From: Rhodovulum sulfidophilum
GTDB lineage: Bacteria; Pseudomonadota; Alphaproteobacteria; Rhodobacterales; Rhodobacteraceae
Assembly: GCA_003241785.1 (NCBI GenBank)
Contig: QFPW01000004.1
Coordinates: 62,001-126,000 of the forward strand
DNA: 64,000 nucleotides
Reading direction: 5' to 3'
Below, piece by piece: positions 45,905 through 53,905 of this stretch (positions are counted from its first letter, which is position 1; the number at the start of each line of letters is the position of its first letter). The notes beneath the pieces are model-generated. The model saw only the letters and a list, made by a program, of their open reading frames with translations, ran no database searches and was not told the DNA's origin. The translations under genes and the position numbers were made by a program.

Positions 45905-46534
45905 TCAGGCCTCGTCGCCGGCCTTGTTCTCCGGGGCGCCGTCGCCGAGGGAATAGCGTTGGAAAAGCGGGACTTGCGCCATGACGAAGGCGATGTTCGC
46001 GACGGGCAGGACGAAGGTGCGGAAATCGACCCAGGTGTCGGTGCCGTAGACGCGCCAGACGAATTCGTTCAGAATCGCCAACAGTATGTAGAAGACCACG
46101 AAACGACGGGTGAACTTCATCCAGCCCTCGCGGCGCATGGGCAGGATCTCGTCCATCAGGTAGCGCAGGTAGCTCTGCCCCCGCAGCAGGCCGAAGCCGA
46201 GGATGCCGGCGAAGAGCGTGTAGAGGATGGTCGGCTTCATCTTCACGAAGGTGTCGTCGCGCAGGATCAGCGTCAGCCCGCCGAACACCGTGACCACGAC
46301 CGCCGTGATCACCGCCATCCTCGGCAGGTGCCGCGTCAGCGCCCAGCTGAGCCCGAGCGTCGCGAGGATGGTGGGGATGAAGACCGCCGTCGAGAACAGG
46401 ATCTGCTGCAGCTGCCGCGCCTCGACGCTCAGCCCCGGCTCGACCGGCGCCAGGCGGTAGGCGAGGAAGAAGACCCCGATCGGGCCGACCTCGAGCGCGA
46501 GTTTCAGGAGCGGGTGGATGTGACGCTGTGCCAT
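45905..46534 (-). CDS. Inner-membrane septation protein YciB/IspZ
   Basis: A 209-residue membrane protein with five to six helices: LLKLALEVGPIGVFFLAYRL at the start, WALTRHLPRMAVITAVVVTVFGGLTLILRDDTFVKMKPTILYTLFAGILGFGLLRGQSYLRYLMDEILPM, then WMKFTRRFVVFYILLAILNEFVWR. All are family hallmarks (IspZ/YciB, envelope synthesis and septation). In many alphaproteobacteria it lies next to ftsY; here two unrelated genes intervene. Confidence 0.92.
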   Translation of the reverse strand: MAQRHIHPLLKLALEVGPIGVFFLAYRLAPVEPGLSVEARQLQQILFSTAVFIPTILATLGLSWALTRHLPRMAVITAVVVTVFGGLTLILRDDTFVKMKPTILYTLFAGILGFGLLRGQSYLRYLMDEILPMRREGWMKFTRRFVVFYILLAILNEFVWRVYGTDTWVDFRTFVLPVANIAFVMAQVPLFQRYSLGDGAPENKAGDEA

Positions 46535-46681
46535 GCCTCCGCATAGCCCGGCGCCGCCGAAAACGCCACGCCCGAACGCGGGCGCGACTTCACGCGATCG
46601 CGAGTGGAACGGCCGAGATCGAAAGGAGCGGCGCTGCGCGCTTGCGCGTGGTCCAGCGGGCGTCTTCGCCTCTTGGCTGGG

Positions 46682-47668
46682 TTATCCGACGGGGCGTGAG
46701 TCCGAGGTCAGCAGAAGGATCGGTGTCTTCGCCTCGTGTCGGGCGGCTTCGAGAAAACGCCGCCCGTCTTGACCGCTCTGGATCAGATCACGGATGAGTA
46801 CGACCTTGCTCTCGACCATATCCTCGCGCTCCCGGAACCGTCGCGTCCCCGAGCGCGCATCTTCAAGCCGGGAAGCGCGCTCGGTGCGGGGCATAGACGT
46901 GAAACCTCGAGGCAGAAGATCCGTGTAATCAATCATGCCCGTAAGCCGGTTCGCGTCCCGGAGGGCCTCGCGCGCGGTCGCGAGAGCGGCGTCCATCTCG
47001 TTGCTCGCCATCCACGCGGAAACGCGGGTGCTGGTAGCCAGGAGCCACGCCTCGACGAGCAACTCAAAAAGCCTGGTATCCGCCCCATGCCGATCGCGTT
47101 CGCGCATCGCCATCGCGTAGAAGTCCCCTTGCCGTTCATGCAAGGCTCGCGCCGCGTCTTGCCACTGCCGCTCTCCGTCCCGTAGGAGCCATGCCTCGTC
47201 CACCTGACGACACGCGGTATCCAGACGGGAGAGGTCCCGGTCCAGCCGATCTTCTTTTCCACGCGCCATCTCGCGCTCGATTCGTTCCGCCGCGTCTCTC
47301 AGATCGTCGACACCCTTCTGAAGGCGCGCGATCTTCGCTGTCACAACGGCAAATCCGGCAGCGCTGATGCCGATGCCGACACCGCTCAGAATCATGTTCG
47401 ACAGTTGCAGCTGATGAAGGACTCCGATCGCGGCCTTGATCTGCTCGTTCTGCACCACTTGCACGGCTTGCCCCACGAGGCCGAGCGGCCCCCCGGCGGA
47501 GAAGTCCGCCATTCTCCACAGGAGCGTCGGACCCAACCCGGTCTCCTGCATGTGCGCGACGATCCGCCCGGTCTCCGCGCTCTTGAGGATCGCGCCGAAC
47601 CTCTGGATCGAGCCGTTCGCTAGGCCCGCAGCCAAGGCAGGAGGAACCTCGAACAGCACCTCATGCAT
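46682..47668 (-). CDS. Unrecognised membrane/coiled-coil protein, second gene of a low-GC cassette
   Basis: A 328-residue protein I cannot name. Residues 1-90 begin MHEVLFEVPPALAAGLANGSIQRFGAILKSAETGRIVAHMQETG; one hydrophobic helix (about 91-112, NMILSGVGIGISAAGFAVVTAKI) is followed by a predicted coiled coil (113-140, rich in Leu/Arg/Asp heptads) and a long helical charged C-terminal region rich in Arg, Glu and Asp. No signal peptide. GC is clearly lower than that of flanking genes. ATG 47668 overlaps the stop of the upstream gene by 8 bases, so the two are translated together. Function unknown; the layout suits a membrane-tethered sensor or effector. Confidence 0.72.
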   Translation of the reverse strand: MHEVLFEVPPALAAGLANGSIQRFGAILKSAETGRIVAHMQETGLGPTLLWRMADFSAGGPLGLVGQAVQVVQNEQIKAAIGVLHQLQLSNMILSGVGIGISAAGFAVVTAKIARLQKGVDDLRDAAERIEREMARGKEDRLDRDLSRLDTACRQVDEAWLLRDGERQWQDAARALHERQGDFYAMAMRERDRHGADTRLFELLVEAWLLATSTRVSAWMASNEMDAALATAREALRDANRLTGMIDYTDLLPRGFTSMPRTERASRLEDARSGTRRFREREDMVESKVVLIRDLIQSGQDGRRFLEAARHEAKTPILLLTSDSRPVG

Positions 47669-48242
47669 CGGAAAGCCGTGCCTCGGCCTCCTCGGCCCGC
47701 CGACGGATCGCCTCGATCAGACGTGGCGCCAGAGCGTTCGGATACGCCTTCGCATCATCGGGTGCGATCTCGCTCCTTATAAAGCTGTCGTAGCGGCGGA
47801 GTATTCGGCTTCTCTTCTTTTGAAGTCTGCGTCGCGGAGCGGACAGGAGCCGATAGCTCCAGACAGCTACCGCCGCGATGCCAACGAGAAGCAGCAGCCG
47901 GTTTACCGACGTCGCCGGAGCGAAAAGGAAGCTCGCGGTCGTGGTGATCGCATAGCCGAAGATCAAGAAGAGGCCTGCCCCGATGCCAGCTACCGGAACC
48001 GCGACCTCCGTCACGGTCTCGAGCGGATCGCGCAGCGCGCCGAGCCGGCCAAGGATACCCGCCTTTCCTGAGGGTTCGCCCTGCCGCTCCAGGAACCCAA
48101 GACCGCGATCCGCTTCCGCGAGCAGGTCTTTCGCCGCCGCCTCGAAGGCTGGCTTTATTTCGGCCTCCACACGTTCCCGAAACAGCCGCGCGTCCGAGCG
48201 GAATGTCTGGATCAACGACAGCCTATCGAGATCGGCGGCCAA
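47661..48242 (-). CDS. Unrecognised two-helix membrane protein, first gene of a low-GC cassette
   Basis: A 193-residue protein of unknown family. A charged helical N-terminus (about 1-78) precedes two transmembrane helices (about 80-107, VAVPVAGIGAGLFLIFGYAITTTASFLF; 115-133, LLLLVGIAAVAVWSY), then a strongly basic stretch (RRRLQKKRSRILRR) and a helical acidic/basic tail. The start is TTG at 48242; no ATG or GTG is available in the open frame, which extends about 20-30 codons further upstream, so the N-terminus is uncertain. It overlaps the next gene by 8 bases. Lower GC than neighbours; lies between yciB and ftsY. Confidence 0.65.
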   Translation of the reverse strand: MAADLDRLSLIQTFRSDARLFRERVEAEIKPAFEAAAKDLLAEADRGLGFLERQGEPSGKAGILGRLGALRDPLETVTEVAVPVAGIGAGLFLIFGYAITTTASFLFAPATSVNRLLLLVGIAAVAVWSYRLLSAPRRRLQKKRSRILRRYDSFIRSEIAPDDAKAYPNALAPRLIEAIRRRAEEAEARLSDA

Positions 48243-48425
48243 TTCCAGCCGCAGGATGCGAGCTTTCTCGCGAGACTGAGGTGAACGTTCGCGATCGCCT
48301 CCGATCGATGGTCTCGGATCCTGCGACGCGCACCTACCTCGTCAACCGCCGCTGGATAGTCCATCCGTCACCCGCTCTTGGATCCGTCGGCGAACTTGCC
48401 GTATAATTCGTCTAAAGAGCAAGTA

Positions 48426-49526
48426 TCAGAGCCCGGTCAGCGCCCGCGCGAATTCCTCCGGGTCGAAGGCGGCGAGGTCGTCGATGCTTTCGCCGAGGCC
48501 GATCGCGTGGATCGGCAGACCGAAGCGGTCGGCGAGCGCCACGAGCACGCCGCCCTTGGCGGTGCCGTCGAGCTTGGTCATCACGAGGCCCGAGACGTCG
48601 GCGATCTTGCGGAAGATCTCGACCTGGGAGAGCGCGTTCTGGCCCGTGGTCGCGTCGAGCACCAGGAGCGTGTTGTGCGGCGCCTCGGGGTCGCGCTTGC
48701 GGATCACGCGCACGATCTTCGCGAGCTCCTGCATCAGGTCCTCGCGGTTCTGCAGCCGGCCGGCGGTGTCGATCAGCAGCAGATCGGCCCCTTCGGCCTC
48801 GGCGCGGGCCATCGCGTCATAGGCGAGGCTCGCGGGGTCGGAGCCCTGCCCCGCCGTCATCACCGGCACGCCGGCGCGCTGGCCCCAGACCTGCAGCTGC
48901 TCGACCGCCGCGGCGCGGAAGGTGTCGCCGGCGGCGATGACGACGGACTTGCCCGCCGCCTTGAACTGGCTCGCGAGCTTGCCGATCGTCGTGGTCTTGC
49001 CCGAGCCGTTGACGCCGACGACGAGCACGACCTGCGGCCGCTTGCGGTAGATCGGCATGGGCTTCGCCACCGGCTCGAGGATCGCGGTGATCTCGCGCGC
49101 CAGGAGCTCCTTGATCTCGCTCGCCCCGAGCCGGCGGCCGAACCGGCCCTCGGCCATGTTGGCGGTGACCTTGAGCGCGGTCTCGACGCCCATGTCGGCG
49201 GAGATCAGCAGCTCCTCGAGGCTCTCGAGCATCGCGTCGTCGAGCACGCGGCCCTTCTCCTGCTGGCCGAGCAGCCGGCCGACGAGCCCCGCGCGGGCCG
49301 GCGCGGCCTCGGGCGCCGGGGCGGCCGGCCGGCGCGGCGCGGGCGTGGCCGCCGGCGCGGGATGGACGGGTTCGGCGCGGACCGGCTCCGGCGCGGCGGG
49401 GGCCGCCGCCGGGGCGGCCTCGGGCTCCGGAAGCGCCGGGGCCTCGTCGATGATGGCGTCGAGACCCTGCTCGATCTTCGAGGAGGATTTGAACAGCCGG
49501 TCCTTCAGCTTCTGAAAAAATGCCAT
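48426..49526 (-). CDS. ftsY: Signal recognition particle receptor FtsY
   Basis: The SRP receptor GTPase, 366 residues, at the inner membrane. An acidic/Ala-rich A domain with an amphipathic start (MAFFQKLKDRLFKSSSKIEQGLD) precedes the NG domain from about 110: LLISADMGVETALKV (N domain), G1 VVGVNGSGKTTTIGKLA, the insertion box VIAAGDTFRAAAVEQL, G3 LLIDTAGRLQNREDLMQEL and G4 VMTKLDGTAKGG. Full length; ends with ARALTGL. Confidence 0.96.
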   Translation of the reverse strand: MAFFQKLKDRLFKSSSKIEQGLDAIIDEAPALPEPEAAPAAAPAAPEPVRAEPVHPAPAATPAPRRPAAPAPEAAPARAGLVGRLLGQQEKGRVLDDAMLESLEELLISADMGVETALKVTANMAEGRFGRRLGASEIKELLAREITAILEPVAKPMPIYRKRPQVVLVVGVNGSGKTTTIGKLASQFKAAGKSVVIAAGDTFRAAAVEQLQVWGQRAGVPVMTAGQGSDPASLAYDAMARAEAEGADLLLIDTAGRLQNREDLMQELAKIVRVIRKRDPEAPHNTLLVLDATTGQNALSQVEIFRKIADVSGLVMTKLDGTAKGGVLVALADRFGLPIHAIGLGESIDDLAAFDPEEFARALTGL

Positions 49527-49605
49527 GCTTCCCCCGCCCGGGCCCCGTTTCCGCGCCTGTGCGGCCTGACCTAAGCCGCCCGGCCCCGCGATGCAATGCG
49601 GGGCG

Positions 49606-50655
49606 TCAGTTGCGCTGCTCGTCGCGGAACAGCTGCCAGGCGGCGAGAAAGAGCGCGGCGACCAGCGGGCCGATCACGAAGCCGTTGATCCCGAGGACCG
49701 ACATGCCGCCGATGGTCGAGGTCAGGACCACGTAGTCCGGCAGCCGGGTGTCCTTGCCCACCAGCGGCGGGCGCAGCAGGTTGTCGACGAGGCCGATCAC
49801 CGCGACACCGACGAAGATCAGGATGCCGCCCGAGACATAGTCGCGGTCGACGAGAATGAAATAGGCCGCGACCGGCGCCCAGATCAGCGCCGCCCCGATC
49901 GCCGGCAGGAGCGAGAGCAGCGCCATCATCACGCCCCAGACCAGCGCGCCCTGGATGCCGAGGAACCAGAAGGCGACGCCGCCGATCGTCCCCTGGACGA
50001 TCGCGATGATCACATTGCCCTTCACCGTCGCGCGCACCACGGCGGCGGTCTTGGACAGGAGCTGGCGGCTGTATTCCTCCGAGAGCGGCAGGCAGGAGCG
50101 GATGCCGCGCGCGATGTCGCCGCCGTCGCGGAAGAAGAAGAACAGCAGGTAGAGCATGATGCCGGCCGAGATCAGGAAGCTCAGCGTGTCCTGCCCGATC
50201 GTGAAGGCCTGCGAGGCGACGAGCTGGCTGCCGCGCATCAGCCCGTCGGTGATCTTCTGGCGCAGCTGCGTCATCTCGTCGCCGCCGACCGAATCGATCC
50301 ATTCGATCGCCGAGGGCGGCAGGCTGGCGCGCATCGAATCGATGACGCGGTTGACGTCGAAATTCTGCCGCTGCGCCCGCTGATAGACCTCGCTGGCCTG
50401 GTCGACGATCGCGAAGGTGATCAGGGTCATCGGGATGATCGCGATGACGAGGCAGGCCAGGACGGCCAGGAGCGCCGCGAGATTGTCGCGCGGCCAGAGC
50501 CGGTCGCGCAGCCAGCGCAGCATCGGATTGAAGATGATCGCGAGAATCGCCGCCCACATGATCGCGCCATAGAAGGGCAGCAGCAGGCGCAGGAAGGCGA
50601 TCGTGACGAGAAAGAGGAGCAGGATGAAGCCCTTGTGCTTGGTCGTATCCTGCAT
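49606..50655 (-). CDS. AI-2E family transporter (YdiK/PerM type)
   Basis: A 349-residue inner-membrane protein with about eight helices: FILLLFLVTIAFLRLLLPFYGAIMWAAILAIIFNPMLRWL at the start and ALLSLLPAIGAALIWAPVAAYFILVDRDYVSGGILIFVGVAVIGLVDNLLRPPLVGKDTRLPDYVVLTSTIGGMSVLGINGFVIGPLVAALFLAAW, the signature half. Members include the TqsA exporter and sodium/proton antiporters; substrate unknown. GGAGGC precedes ATG 50655. It lies between ftsY and the flagellar genes and has no visible operon partner. Confidence 0.88.
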   Translation of the reverse strand: MQDTTKHKGFILLLFLVTIAFLRLLLPFYGAIMWAAILAIIFNPMLRWLRDRLWPRDNLAALLAVLACLVIAIIPMTLITFAIVDQASEVYQRAQRQNFDVNRVIDSMRASLPPSAIEWIDSVGGDEMTQLRQKITDGLMRGSQLVASQAFTIGQDTLSFLISAGIMLYLLFFFFRDGGDIARGIRSCLPLSEEYSRQLLSKTAAVVRATVKGNVIIAIVQGTIGGVAFWFLGIQGALVWGVMMALLSLLPAIGAALIWAPVAAYFILVDRDYVSGGILIFVGVAVIGLVDNLLRPPLVGKDTRLPDYVVLTSTIGGMSVLGINGFVIGPLVAALFLAAWQLFRDEQRN

Positions 50656-50714
50656 GAAGCCTCCCCCGCCCGCGGCGCCGCGCCGCCCGGCGAGGCTACC
50701 CTCCCCGGGCGGGC

Positions 50715-50730
50715 GGCCGCAAGCGCGGCC
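50715..50730 (-). terminator. Short hairpin after fliG
   Basis: GGCCGC/GCGGCC, 6-bp stem and a 4-base loop, 1 base downstream of the fliG stop. Weak; no U-tract. Confidence 0.4.
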
Positions 50731-50731
50731 C

Positions 50732-51811
50732 TCACGCCGGGGGCGCCTCCTTCTCGACGAAGCGGATCTGGCCGGATTTCGCCTGCGCGAGAATGGCCTT
50801 GGTGAGCTCGATCTGCGCCGCCTCCCCCTGCTTGCGGCCGATCTCGCCCATGCCGGCGAGCTCCTCCGCGTAGCGCTCGGCGAGCCGGCGCGGCAGGTTC
50901 TCGAGCACGAATCCGACCGCCGGGCTGTCCGCGGCCTGGCCATGGCGGAGCGCGCGCAGCAGCACGTCCTCGGGCAGGTCGCGCAGCGCGCCGGCGACGT
51001 CGCGGCCCTGGATCCGCGCGGGCATGTCCTCGAAGGTGAACATCGTGCGCTGCACGTCCTGCGCGAGCGCGGGCTCGCGCGTCTCGAGATAGCCGAGAAA
51101 GCCCGCGCGCGCCTCGGTCGAGACGTTGTTCATGAGCCCGGCGATCAGATCCGCCGGCCGCCGCTTCGAGAGGTCGAGGCGCAGCGCCGAGAGGAAGTCG
51201 CGCTCGATCGCCGCCTCGATGTCGCGGGCGACCGGCGGATCGAGGCTCGGCACGCGCGACAGCCGCAGCACCACGTCCTGCGCGAAGCTCCGCTCCAGCC
51301 GCTCCAGCACCGCCGCCGCCACGTCGGGACGAAGCTCGCTCAGGACGACGGCGGCGGTCTGCGGATGCTCGAGCGCGAGGAATCCCGCGATCGCCGGGAC
51401 GGGCGAGTCGTTCAGCCGGTTCCAGGTCGCGCGCGGGTCGCCGCCAGGCTCCTCGGGCGGGGCGCCGCCGAAGAGCCGCGCCGCCTCGCCGTCGCCGAGC
51501 ACGCCCGCGAGCAGCTTGCGCGCGGTCCGCGCGCCGCCCTGGACCTCCGGCCCCTCGGTCAGCGCGCCGAGGAATTCGACGATCACCGCGTCGAGCACCT
51601 CCTGCGGCACGGTGCCGAGCCCGGCGAGGGCGCGGGCGAAGCGCTCCATGTCCCCGGGCGCCAGCTCGCGCAGGAAGCCCGCCGCCTGCACCGGGCCGAT
51701 CGCGGCGAGGATCATCGCCGCCTTCTCGATCGGCGCCGGCACCGGCGCGACACGCGCGGGCGGGGCCGGGTCGCGGCGCGCCTTCGCGGGGGACCGCGCC
51801 TCGGCGGTCAC
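50732..51811 (-). CDS. fliG: Flagellar motor switch protein FliG
   Basis: The rotor protein that meets the stator, 359 residues. The N-terminal domain binds FliF (IEKAAMILAAIGPVQAAGFLRELAPGDMERFARALA), the middle domain has the EHPQTAAVVLSELRPDVAAAVLERL motif (binding FliM) and the C-terminal domain has MFTFEDMPARIQGRDVAGALRDLPEDVLLRAL with charged torque residues. Start is GTG 51811, overlapping the fliP stop (GTGA). An Ala/Pro/Arg extension of about 25 residues precedes the first domain. Confidence 0.92.
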   Translation of the reverse strand: MTAEARSPAKARRDPAPPARVAPVPAPIEKAAMILAAIGPVQAAGFLRELAPGDMERFARALAGLGTVPQEVLDAVIVEFLGALTEGPEVQGGARTARKLLAGVLGDGEAARLFGGAPPEEPGGDPRATWNRLNDSPVPAIAGFLALEHPQTAAVVLSELRPDVAAAVLERLERSFAQDVVLRLSRVPSLDPPVARDIEAAIERDFLSALRLDLSKRRPADLIAGLMNNVSTEARAGFLGYLETREPALAQDVQRTMFTFEDMPARIQGRDVAGALRDLPEDVLLRALRHGQAADSPAVGFVLENLPRRLAERYAEELAGMGEIGRKQGEAAQIELTKAILAQAKSGQIRFVEKEAPPA

Positions 51812-52536
51812 GGCGCGTAGCTCCGCACCAGGGCGCCGCCGAGCAGCGTCCAGCCGTCGGCGATCACGAAGAAGGCGAGCTTGAACGGGAGCGAGACCAT
51901 CGCCGGCGGTACCATCATCATTCCCATCGACATCAGGATGGCGGCGATCACGAGGTCGATCACCAGGAAGGGCAGGAAGATCAGGAAGCCGACCTCGAAG
52001 CCGCGCTTGATCTCGCCGAGCAGGAAGGCGGGGATCAGGAGCGAGAGCGGCGGGTCGCCGGCCGCGGCCCCGGCGGTCCGCTCCGGCATCGCGTCGCGCA
52101 GCGCCGCGATCGTGCCGGGATCGGCGCGTCCGGCCATGAAGCTCCGGAACGGCGCCATGGTGGGCGCGAAGGCCTCCTCGGGGGTCAGCGTGCCCGCGAT
52201 CATCGGCTGGACCCCGTCGTCCCAGGCGTCGCGGAACACCGGCTCCATCACGAACCAGGTCAGGAAGATCGCGAGCGCCACGATCATCATGTTGGGCGGC
52301 GCCTGCTGCGTGCCGAGCGCCGAGCGCAGGATCGAGAGCACGGTGACCATGAAGGGAAAGCAGGTGACCATGATCGCGAGGCCGGGCGCGAGGCTCAGGA
52401 GCGTGAGCAGGAGCAGGAGCTGGACGGTCCTGAGGCTGACCGACTGCCCGTCGCCGAGGTCGATCTGGACCTGCTGCGCCGCCGCCGCCGTGGCGCCGAG
52501 CACGAGGCCGGCCACGAGGAGCGCGACGAGGCACAT
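51808..52536 (-). CDS. fliP: Flagellar biosynthetic protein FliP
   Basis: A core subunit of the flagellar export gate, 242 residues. Signal-like N-terminus (LVALLVAGLVLGATAAAA) then four helices and the signatures SLAPGLAIMVTCFPFMVTVLSILRSALGTQQAPPNMMIVALAIFLTWFVM and LIPAFLLGEIKRGFEVGFLIFLPFLVIDLVIAAILMSMGMMMVPPAMVSLPFKLAFFVIADGW. ATG 52536. It is separated from fliN by a 438-base repeat block (52537-52974), atypical for this otherwise overlapping operon. Confidence 0.96.
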   Translation of the reverse strand: MCLVALLVAGLVLGATAAAAQQVQIDLGDGQSVSLRTVQLLLLLTLLSLAPGLAIMVTCFPFMVTVLSILRSALGTQQAPPNMMIVALAIFLTWFVMEPVFRDAWDDGVQPMIAGTLTPEEAFAPTMAPFRSFMAGRADPGTIAALRDAMPERTAGAAAGDPPLSLLIPAFLLGEIKRGFEVGFLIFLPFLVIDLVIAAILMSMGMMMVPPAMVSLPFKLAFFVIADGWTLLGGALVRSYAP

Positions 52537-52602
52537 AGCCGCGCTCCCGCCATGGACGGCCGCCGGGGTGCGAGCGTCGAAGCACCGCGGCGCTTCGGCC
52601 TC

Positions 52603-52926
52603 GAGGTCCCGGATCAGGTCCGGGACAGCGGGCCTTACCATCGGCGCCGGGGTCCGAGCGCCGTCCCGGGCTCGACACGGGACCTCGACGCCCGGGCGTC
52701 GCGCGCCGGGCGAGCCATGGGCACGCCGCGCCTCGGCGGCATCCGCGTGGGGCTCCGCGAAATCGAGGTCCCGGATCAGGTCCGGGACAGCGGGCCCTAC
52801 CCTCGGCGCCGAGGTCCCGGCGCTGTCCCGGGCTCGACCCGGGACCTCGACGCCCGGGCGTCGCGCACCCGGGACGCCGGCACGTCGGGCGTGGGCCTTG
52901 AGGTCCCGGATCGGGTCCGTGGCAGC
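52603..52926. repeat. Tandem block of family-2 palindromes between fliN and fliP
   Basis: Plus-orientation copies (GAGGTCCCGGATC... GGGACAGC) start at 52603, 52765 and 52900; minus-orientation partners are at about 52659-52688 and 52821-52850. The first two plus copies and their partners are 162 bases apart, so a unit of about 162 bp (palindrome, spacer, inverted palindrome, GACGCCCGGGCGTCGCGC spacer) is duplicated and a third unit is incomplete. The 438-base gap 52537-52974 contains this block and no gene. Confidence 0.85.
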
Positions 52927-52974
52927 ACTGACACGATCGCGGTCGGGTCGTTCCGGCCCCGGGGCGCGCATCTC

Positions 52975-53292
52975 TCAGAACTCGTTCGCCAGGTCCGCGA
53001 CCTCGGTCAGCCGCACACCGAGCCTGCCGCCGGCCTCGCCGATCTCCTGCAGCTCGCCCCGCGCGATCAGCCGGTCGCCGATGTAGAGCTCCACCGGATC
53101 GTCGATCGAACTGTCGAGCGTGAGCACCGAATCGCGCCGCAGCTCCACGAGCTCGCTGACCAGCGGCCGCGCCTTGCCAACCGAGATCGTGACCTCGATC
53201 GGCACGCCGAGGAAGGCGCCGGCCCGGGCCTTCGGCGCCGGCCGGTCGGCCGCGGGTTCCGCCCCGCCGTCCGGCGCGTCCTCATCCCGCAT
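52975..53292 (-). CDS. fliN: Flagellar motor switch protein FliN
   Basis: The C-ring protein, 105 residues: a Pro/Ala-rich start, then the SpoA domain GVPIEVTISVGKARPLVSELVELRRDSVLTLDSSIDDPVELYIGDRLIARGELQEIGEAGGRLGVRLTEV. It overlaps the fliH stop by 11 bases. Downstream the repeat block interrupts the operon before fliP. Confidence 0.93.
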   Translation of the reverse strand: MRDEDAPDGGAEPAADRPAPKARAGAFLGVPIEVTISVGKARPLVSELVELRRDSVLTLDSSIDDPVELYIGDRLIARGELQEIGEAGGRLGVRLTEVADLANEF

Positions 53293-53905
53293 GGCGCCGC
53301 TCCTCGATGCCGTCCGCGCCCGAGTCCGTGCCCGATTCCGCGCGCAGATGCGCGGCGAGGATGCCCTGGATCCGCGCGACGCAGGCGTCTAGGTCGAGAT
53401 GGTCGTAGCCCTGGTCCCAGGCGATCCGCGCCTCGCGGGGCCCGAGCTCGGGCGCGGCGCGCACCTCGGCGTCGAGCCCGCGCGCGCCCAGCGCCTTCGC
53501 GATCGCCGGCGCCACCTCGGGCGCGCAGCGCAGCCTGGGCAGCGCGGCGGGCGCGGTCTCGATCGCCCGCGCGACGAGCCGGGTGATCTCGGCGAAGAGC
53601 CCGGTCTCGGCGAGCGCCGGCGTGATCGCGGCGCAGAGCCGCTCGATCACCGGGGCGATCGAGGCCGCGACATGGCGCCGCGCCGCCTCGTTGGTCAGCC
53701 GCGCGTCGGCCAGCGTCTCGATGAGGTCGCTGGTAAGTCGTGCCTGATCGGCGAGATAGGCCTCGGTCGCCGCCGCCTCGCCCGCGGCGAAGCCGGCCTC
53801 GCGCGCCTCGGCGCGGGCCTCGGCGATCCGGTGCTCGATCTCGAGCGCGCGGGCCCGGGCGGCGTCCTCGCCGGGGGCGAGGGATCTCAGGCGGTAGGGG
53901 GTCAT
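53282..53905 (-). CDS. FliH-like flagellar assembly protein
   Basis: A 207-residue cytoplasmic protein placed where fliH is expected, between fliF and fliN. An Ala/Glu-rich helical N-terminal half (GEDAARARALEIEHRIAEARAEAREAGFAAGEAAATEAYLADQARL) and a C-terminal half (ITRLVARAIETAPAALPRLRCAPEVAPAIAKALGARGLDAEVRAAPELGPREARIAWDQGYDHLDLDACVARIQGIL) fit the FliH/YscL regulator of the export ATPase FliI. Primary similarity is weak, as usual for FliH; position supports the call. Overlaps fliF by 4 bases and fliN by 11. Confidence 0.75.
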   Translation of the reverse strand: MTPYRLRSLAPGEDAARARALEIEHRIAEARAEAREAGFAAGEAAATEAYLADQARLTSDLIETLADARLTNEAARRHVAASIAPVIERLCAAITPALAETGLFAEITRLVARAIETAPAALPRLRCAPEVAPAIAKALGARGLDAEVRAAPELGPREARIAWDQGYDHLDLDACVARIQGILAAHLRAESGTDSGADGIEERRHAG

